A program made the translations under genes and the position numbers. A DNA stretch of 6,489 bases from the NCBI GenBank assembly GCA_023418375.1, contig JAEZZV010000370.1:1-6489 (forward strand). The letters are read 5' to 3'. Under the pieces are notes generated by a model. It had not been told where the DNA came from. It saw nothing but the letters and a program-made list of their open reading frames with translations, and made no database searches. Each line of letters starts with the position of its first letter. Position 1 is the stretch's first letter. Shown piece by piece: positions 1 through 6,489 of this stretch. Source of the stretch: Actinomycetes bacterium (GTDB lineage: Bacteria > Actinomycetota > Actinomycetes > Actinomycetales > Cellulomonadaceae).

Positions 1-824
1 TGCACGTCGAGATCCCGCTGCAGGCCTACTTCCGGATCAACACCGAGAACATGGGCCAGTTCGAGCGGACGCTGATCATCGCCGACGAGGGCTCGTACGT
101 GCACTACGTCGAGGGCTGCACGGCGCCGATCTACTCGTCCGACTCGCTGCACTCCGCGGTGGTCGAGATCATCGTCAAGAAGAACGCCCGCGTGCGGTAC
201 ACGACGATCCAGAACTGGTCGAACAACGTGTACAACCTCGTCACGAAGCGTGCGACGGCGGCCGAGGGCGCGACCATGGAGTGGGTCGACGGCAACATCG
301 GCTCCAAGGTGACCATGAAGTACCCGGCCATCTACCTCATGGGCGAGCACGCCAAGGGCGAGACCCTGTCGATCGCCTTCGCGGGCGAGGGCCAGCACCA
401 GGACGCCGGCGCGAAGATGGTGCACGCGGCGCCGCACACGTCGAGCTCGATCATCTCCAAGTCGGTCGCGCGCGGCGGCGGCCGGACGTCGTACCGGGGC
501 CTCGTGCAGGTCCTCGAGGGCGCCGAGTACTCCGCCTCGAACGTCTTGTGCGACGCGCTCCTGGTCGACCAGATCTCGCGCTCGGACACCTACCCCTACG
601 TCGACGTCCGAGAGGACGAGGTGTCGATGGGTCACGAGGCGACCGTCTCGCGCGTGAGCGAGGACCAGCTGTTCTACCTCATGTCCCGCGGCATGCCGGA
701 GACCGAGGCCATGGCGATGATCGTGCGCGGCTTCGTCGAGCCGATCGCACGCGAGCTGCCGATGGAGTACGCGCTCGAGCTCAACCGCCTCATCGAGCTC
801 CAGATGGAGGGGTCGGTCGGCTGA
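1..824 (+). CDS. sufB: Fe-S cluster assembly scaffold protein SufB (5' end cut off)
   Basis: SufB is the main scaffold of the cytoplasmic SufBC2D complex, on which new Fe-S clusters are built. The frame is open from the first base (first whole codon at 3). It reads [20 protein letters not shown] before the first in-window ATG at 51, so that ATG is internal. About 273 residues are visible; family members of roughly 470 to 480 residues imply that about 200 N-terminal residues are missing. The visible part contains the beta-helix core ([25 protein letters not shown]) and the C-terminal signature [21 protein letters not shown]. The cysteine in VLCDALLV (codon 549-551) aligns by motif with the cluster-assembly cysteine known in E. 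coli SufB, and His-Glu follow at 633-638. No intein interrupts the visible part. The TGA stop overlaps the sufD ATG by one base, suggesting translational coupling. The family call is very secure. Confidence 0.97.
   Translation, partial: HVEIPLQAYFRINTENMGQFERTLIIADEGSYVHYVEGCTAPIYSSDSLHSAVVEIIVKKNARVRYTTIQNWSNNVYNLVTKRATAAEGATMEWVDGNIGSKVTMKYPAIYLMGEHAKGETLSIAFAGEGQHQDAGAKMVHAAPHTSSSIISKSVARGGGRTSYRGLVQVLEGAEYSASNVLCDALLVDQISRSDTYPYVDVREDEVSMGHEATVSRVSEDQLFYLMSRGMPETEAMAMIVRGFVEPIARELPMEYALELNRLIELQMEGSVG
806..812 (+). promoter_or_regulatory. Ribosome binding site for the upstream sufD start
   Basis: GGAGGGG lies inside the last codons of sufB, 11 bases before the ATG at 824. The spacing is on the long side, but the sequence is strongly purine-rich, and the TGATG overlap with the sufB stop favours reinitiation. 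It supports the longer SufD. It competes with the GGAG before the ATG at 881. Confidence 0.5.
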
Positions 825-2140
825 TGACGACCGGTGCGCCCACGACCGACCCCCTGACGACCCCCGAACCGGAGACCGGAATGACGACAGACCTGTCCAC
901 CGACCACTCGCGCGCGCACGCCGACGGCGCGCACAGCCACGGTCACGGCGGCGTGCCGGCCGCGTCGCGGGCCGCGCGCCTCGCGTCGTTCGACGTCGCG
1001 GACTTCCCCGTGCCCACCGGGCGCGAGGAGGAGTGGCGGTTCGCGCCCGTCGACCGGCTGGCACCCGTGCTCGACGTCGCCGGTGCGGGGCTCACGGGGT
1101 CCGGTGCGCTCGTCACCGTCGTCAACCCGCCCGAGGTCACCGTGGAGATCGTCGGCCGGGACGACGCTCGGCTGGGTACGGCCGGCCGTCCCGGCGACCG
1201 CGCCGCGGCCGTCGCATGGTCGTCGTTCCGTGAATCGACGGTCGTCACCGTCCCGCGCGAGGCCGTGGCCTCGGAGCCGGTGAGCGTCCGGGTCGAGGGC
1301 GTCCCCGGCAACGCGGAGCCCTCGGCCGTGCACCTCCTGGTGCACGCCCGCGAGCTGTCCGAGGCGATCGTCGTCATCGACCACGTCGGCCCCGTGGCGC
1401 TGGCGGAGACCGTGGAGGTCGTCGCGGAGGACGGTGCGCACCTCACGCTCGTCTCGATCCAGGACTGGGAGGCGGGGGCCGTGCACACGGCGTCGCACCG
1501 CGTCCGCCTGGGCCGCGACGCTCACGTCCGGCACGTCGTCGTCACGCTCGGCGGCGACGTCGTCCGGATCACGCCCGACGTCGAGTTCACGGGCGAGGGC
1601 GCCGAGTTCGAGGGCGTCGGCCTGTACTTCGCGGACGCCGGGCAGCACCTCGAGCACCGGCTCTTCGTGGACCACGCCGTGCCGTCCTGCCGCTCCCGCG
1701 TCGCCTACAAGGGCGCCCTGCAGGGCGCGGGCGCGCACGCCGTCTGGGTGGGCGACGTGCTGATCCGGGCCGTGGCCGAGGGCACCGACACCTACGAGCT
1801 CAACCGCAACCTCGTCCTCACCGACGGTGCGCGCGCGGACTCCGTGCCGAACCTGGAGATCGAGACGGGCGTCATCGAGGGCGCCGGGCACGCGTCGGCG
1901 ACCGGCCGGTTCGACGACGAGCAGCTGTTCTACCTCCGCGCCCGCGGCATTCCCGAGGAGGACGCACGTCGCCTGGTCGTGCGCGGCTTCTTCGCCGAGC
2001 TCATCCAGCAGATCGGGGTGCCGGCCGTGGAGGAGCGCCTCATCGCCGCGATCGAGGTCGAGCTCGAGCGCACGATGAGCGCGCTCGCGACCGTCGCCCC
2101 CGCAGCGGATGCCCCCGCGACCGACGAGGTCCTGCCGTGA
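824..2140 (+). CDS. sufD: Fe-S cluster assembly protein SufD
   Basis: SufD is the SufB paralogue that pairs with SufB and SufC in the SufBC2D scaffold complex and is linked to iron acquisition during assembly. The product is 438 residues from the ATG at 824. The family N-terminal motif REEEWRF is at 67-73, a beta-helix domain follows at about 140-345, and the conserved C-terminal block NLEIETGVIEGAGHASATGR starts near 343. That block contains His356, which matches by motif the proposed ligand histidine of E. coli SufD. EQLFYLRARGIP and RGFFAELI come after it. The start at 824 was chosen for its one-base overlap with the sufB stop. The ATG at 881 (419 residues) has a better spaced GGAG and is a real alternative. 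Residues 28-41 are histidine-rich (H28, H32, H37, H39, H41), and the first 45 residues look disordered. The end overlaps the next gene by four bases (GTGA). Confidence 0.95.
   Translation: MTTGAPTTDPLTTPEPETGMTTDLSTDHSRAHADGAHSHGHGGVPAASRAARLASFDVADFPVPTGREEEWRFAPVDRLAPVLDVAGAGLTGSGALVTVVNPPEVTVEIVGRDDARLGTAGRPGDRAAAVAWSSFRESTVVTVPREAVASEPVSVRVEGVPGNAEPSAVHLLVHARELSEAIVVIDHVGPVALAETVEVVAEDGAHLTLVSIQDWEAGAVHTASHRVRLGRDAHVRHVVVTLGGDVVRITPDVEFTGEGAEFEGVGLYFADAGQHLEHRLFVDHAVPSCRSRVAYKGALQGAGAHAVWVGDVLIRAVAEGTDTYELNRNLVLTDGARADSVPNLEIETGVIEGAGHASATGRFDDEQLFYLRARGIPEEDARRLVVRGFFAELIQQIGVPAVEERLIAAIEVELERTMSALATVAPAADAPATDEVLP
871..874 (+). promoter_or_regulatory. Ribosome binding site for an alternative sufD start at 881
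   Basis: GGAG sits 6 bases before an in-frame ATG at 881, which is near-ideal spacing. Use of this start would give a SufD of 419 residues that lacks a Thr/Pro-rich leader of 19 residues but keeps the histidine-rich stretch. The sequence alone does not decide between 824 and 881. Confidence 0.45.
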
Positions 2141-2475
2141 CCGCCCAGCTCGCCTGCCTGAGCGCCGACGTGCCGGTGGGCACGGCCCTGCGCGTCGAGC
2201 TCGACGGCGCCGACGGGGCGCCCGTCGAGGTCGCCGTCGTGCGCGACGCCGACGGGGATTTCCACGCGATCTCCGACATCTGCAGCCACGGCCAGGTGTC
2301 GCTCTCGGACGGGGAGGTCGACGGCTGCACCATCGAGTGCTGGCTGCACGGCTCGACGTTCGACCTGCGGACCGGCAAGCCCCTCGCGCTGCCCGCCACC
2401 AAGCCCGTCCCCGTGTACCCCGTGACCCTCGACGGCGACCGCGTGCTGGTCGACGTCGACGTGACCATCGCCTGA
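2137..2475 (+). CDS. Rieske [2Fe-2S] ferredoxin-like protein encoded within the suf operon
   Basis: This is a small soluble electron-transfer protein of 112 residues, about the usual size for Rieske ferredoxins of the BphF/NirD type. The cluster site is complete: C49-x-H51, then 16 residues, then C68-x-x-H71, in the contexts CSHGQVSL and CWLHGSTFD. These ligands bind a [2Fe-2S] cluster through two Cys and two His. It has no oxygenase domain, signal peptide or membrane segment. The GTG start overlaps the sufD stop (GTGA), and GAGGT at 2126-2130 lies 6 bases upstream. The stop is 8 bases before sufC, so the gene is translated as part of the operon. Streptomyces and other actinobacteria carry a similar gene at this place, while the mycobacterial suf operon lacks it. 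Automatic annotation often names such genes dioxygenase or nitrite reductase subunits, but no partner enzyme is visible here. A role in supplying electrons or in handling clusters is inference. Confidence 0.93.
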   Translation: MTAQLACLSADVPVGTALRVELDGADGAPVEVAVVRDADGDFHAISDICSHGQVSLSDGEVDGCTIECWLHGSTFDLRTGKPLALPATKPVPVYPVTLDGDRVLVDVDVTIA

Positions 2476-2483
2476 GGAGAGAC

Positions 2484-5114
<2,631 letters not shown>

Positions 5115-5115
<1 letters not shown>

Positions 5116-5444
5116 TGAGCGCACAGGCCACCAGCATCCCGAACGCGGCGGACGTCGAGGAGGCGCTGCGCGACGTCATCGACCCCGAGCTCGGGATCAA
5201 CGTCGTCGACCTCGGCCTGGTCTACGGGGTCGCCATCGATCCGAACAACCACGTCGTCATCGACATGACGCTGACGTCCGCGGCCTGCCCGCTGACCGAC
5301 GTGATCGAGGACCAGGCAGGCCAGGCGCTCGACGGCCTCGTCACGGGGTTCCGGATCAACTGGGTCTGGATGCCGCCGTGGGGCCCCGAGCGCATCACCG
5401 AGGACGGTCGCGCGCAGCTGCGTGCCCTGGGGTTCAACGTCTGA
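5115..5444 (+). CDS. sufT: SufT, MIP18/DUF59-family Fe-S cluster assembly factor
   Basis: SufT proteins are small cytoplasmic factors involved in Fe-S protein maturation, probably in cluster transfer to target proteins; the exact step is not settled. The 109 residues form a single FeS_assembly_P (DUF59) domain. The family motif DPELGINVVDLGLVY runs from 23 to 37. The conserved cysteine is Cys58 in TSAACPLTD (54-62), and the C-terminal block has WMPPWGPERITEDG from 85. It has no N-terminal extension and no fused ATPase domain, so it is the stand-alone form and not an Mrp/ApbC protein. The ATG overlaps the sufU stop by one base, with a strong ribosome binding site in front. It is the last gene of the operon and faces the peptidase gene tail to tail, 57 bases away. 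The same sufU-sufT order is known from mycobacteria and Streptomyces. Confidence 0.94.
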
Positions 5445-5500
5445 GCCGGCTCGCTCGCGCCGGCCTCGGCACGGGCGGCCTGCGCCCTGGCGGGCAGCCG
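5445..5500. terminator. Possible bidirectional terminator between sufT and the peptidase gene
   Basis: The spacer between two convergent genes holds two GC-rich inverted repeats. The first pairs GCCGGC at 5445-5450 with GCCGGC at 5459-5464 around a loop of 8 bases. The second, at 5476-5500, can pair CGG-CTGC-CC with GG-GCAG-CCG, with single-base bulges at 5479 and 5484 and the loop CTGGC. Neither has a T-run, which is common for terminators in GC-rich actinobacteria but also makes the call weak. In DNA this GC-rich, such stems can arise by chance. The position favours a terminator; the structure alone does not prove it. Confidence 0.4.
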
Positions 5501-5501
5501 G

Positions 5502-6401
5502 TCAGAGGTCGTCGGTCGCGAACGTGTCGCACGCCTCGAGCGTGCCCTGCTCGTAGCCGACGGTGAACCACCGCTGCCGCTGCTCGCTCGACCCGTGCGT
5601 CCACAGGTCGGGCTCGATGTCGCCGCCGGACTGCGTCTGGATGTGGTCGTCGCCGACCGCCGCGGCCGCCGACAGCGCGTCCGCGAGCTCGGCCTGGGTC
5701 GGCGGCTCGAGGAAGGTGACGCCCGGGCGGTCCGGGTCCTGCGTCGTCGCCGCCGCCCCGACCCACATGCCGGCGTAGCAGTCGGCCTGCAGCTCCAGGC
5801 GGACGCCGTCCGACGTCGGGCCGGTGTCCCGCCGGTCGAGGCCGTCCATCGCGCCGAGCTGGTGCTGGATGTGGTGCCCGTACTCGTGCGCGGTGACGTA
5901 CATCTCCGCCAACGGACCGCCGGACGCGCCGAACTCGCTGGTCAGCAGGTCGAAGAACGTCAGGTCCAGGTAGATGCTCTCGTCGGCGGGGCAGTAGAAC
6001 GGGCCGGTCTGCGAGGTGGCGCCTCCGCAGCCCGTGGACGTGGCGGCGTCGAACGCCCAGACGTCGGGCATCGCGAGCTGCACCCCGGTGCTCGGCAGGG
6101 TCGTGGACCAGTACTCGTCCAGGGCCTGCACCGTCGCGGACAGCCGGCAGTCGCGCTGCTCGTTCGCCTGGGCCACCGAGCACTCCCCGATGGTGCCGAT
6201 CTCCTCCTGCCCGCCGGGCGCCTGCACGCCGCCCTGGAGACTGGCGAGCTCGCCGCTCACGTCGACGCCGGTGAACTGGTAGATCAGGAAGGCCACCAGC
6301 GCGAGCCCGAGGCCCCCGCCGCCGAGAGCCGCGCCGCGGCCGCCGCCGCGACGCGTGCCGACGCGCCCACCCTCGAAGCTGCCGCCCTCGCTGAACGTCA
6401 T
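5502..6401 (-). CDS. Membrane-anchored neutral zinc metallopeptidase (YpfJ family)
   Basis: This is a putative zinc protease of the YpfJ / neutral zinc metallopeptidase family (Pfam Zn_peptidase). Its substrate is unknown. It has 299 residues. The first 30 are rich in Gly and Arg and are followed by a single hydrophobic segment at about 30-46 (GLGLALVAFLIY), giving an N-in, C-out membrane anchor with the catalytic part outside. The zinc site HEYGH is at 172-176, with His172 and His176 as ligands and Glu173 catalytic. ELQADCYAG at 203-211 probably supplies the third ligand, Glu203. The block THGSSEQRQRWF starts at 268. Five cysteines (74, 85, 125, 137, 291) lie in the predicted outside part apart from Cys208 in the active-site motif, so disulfides are possible. 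It faces away from the suf operon, and I see no functional tie to it. The ATG has no ribosome binding site, but a promoter-like element lies directly in front. Confidence 0.93.
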   Translation of the reverse strand: MTFSEGGSFEGGRVGTRRGGGRGAALGGGGLGLALVAFLIYQFTGVDVSGELASLQGGVQAPGGQEEIGTIGECSVAQANEQRDCRLSATVQALDEYWSTTLPSTGVQLAMPDVWAFDAATSTGCGGATSQTGPFYCPADESIYLDLTFFDLLTSEFGASGGPLAEMYVTAHEYGHHIQHQLGAMDGLDRRDTGPTSDGVRLELQADCYAGMWVGAAATTQDPDRPGVTFLEPPTQAELADALSAAAAVGDDHIQTQSGGDIEPDLWTHGSSEQRQRWFTVGYEQGTLEACDTFATDDL

Positions 6402-6413
6402 GTGATCACGCTA
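6402..6413 (-). promoter_or_regulatory. Putative promoter -10 box and leaderless start of the peptidase gene
   Basis: Read on the - strand, TAGCGT (6413 down to 6408) fits the actinobacterial -10 pattern TAnnnT. It is followed by GATCAC and then the ATG. The A of the ATG is thus 7 bases after the box, where transcription would be expected to start, and no Shine-Dalgarno sequence is present. Both points suggest a leaderless mRNA. There is no good -35 box; the matching place reads GCGCGG. The 8 bases before the ATG (GTGATCAC) form a perfect palindrome that overlaps the -10 box and could be an operator or chance. Confidence 0.45.
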
Positions 6414-6446
6414 GGGCCCGACGGGGAGCGCCGCGCGGCCGACGCC

Positions 6447-6489
6447 TCAGTCGCCGAGCCCGCGGGCCGCCAGCGCCTCGCCGGTGAGC
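6447..6489 (-). CDS. 3' end of an unidentified gene
   Basis: On the - strand, an open frame enters from the right edge and ends in TGA at 6449 down to 6447. It encodes the last 13 residues, LTGEALAARGLGD. All 13 codons end in G or C, as in the genuine genes of this window, which supports real coding. Too little is visible to name a product. It would lie 45 bases upstream of the peptidase gene on the same strand. Confidence 0.45.
   Translation of the reverse strand, partial: LTGEALAARGLGD

Noticed and set aside
281..823. Apparent N-terminal extension of SufD reaching back into sufB
   Set aside because: The frame is open by chance through sufB. The encoded sequence is Arg/Gly/Pro-rich and not SUF-like, and good SufD starts exist at 824 and 881.
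1..824. Intein in SufB
   Set aside because: Mycobacterial SufB can carry inteins, so I looked for one. The visible C-terminal part is continuous and collinear with the family; the missing N-terminal part cannot be judged.
2137..2475. Nitrite reductase small subunit (NirD) or dioxygenase ferredoxin with its own catabolic pathway
   Set aside because: The Rieske motif fits these families in general, but no partner enzyme is in the window and the gene is coupled to suf genes on both sides.
5434..6183. Second long - strand frame overlapping the peptidase gene
   Set aside because: It is out of frame with the HEYGH-containing peptidase and gives an Arg/Pro-rich product; a frame shadow.

Overview
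The window is very GC-rich and almost fully coding, with G or C at nearly every third codon position. This, together with the gene order, points to an actinobacterium. A Cellulomonas-like member of the Micrococcales is my best guess, but I cannot fix the genus from sequence alone.

Positions 1 to 5444 hold the distal part of a SUF iron-sulfur cluster assembly operon on the + strand. The order is sufB (3' two thirds), sufD, a small Rieske-type ferredoxin, sufC, sufS, sufU and sufT. Five of the six junctions overlap or lie within 8 bases (TGATG, GTGA, 8 bases, ATGA, TGATG). The only real gap is 53 bases, between sufC and sufS. The promoter, the sufB 5' end and any sufR-type repressor gene lie to the left of the window.

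The gene set forms one pathway. SufS takes sulfur from cysteine and SufU accepts it through a zinc site. The SufB-SufC2-SufD ATPase scaffold builds the cluster, and SufT probably helps to deliver it. The Rieske protein has no settled role; it could supply electrons.

Positions 5445 to 5501 form a short convergent spacer with GC-rich inverted repeats, a possible terminator. A gene on the - strand at 5502 to 6401 encodes a membrane-anchored neutral zinc metallopeptidase of the YpfJ family. It appears to have its own promoter and a leaderless start. The last 43 bases look like the 3' end of a further - strand gene, which I cannot identify.

I see no mobile element, CRISPR array, RNA gene or prophage. 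This is mostly a well-known housekeeping locus. The points most worth a second look are the Rieske ferredoxin inside the operon, the histidine-rich SufD N-terminus, the SufU Ser/Thr tail and the palindromic, apparently leaderless start of the peptidase gene.
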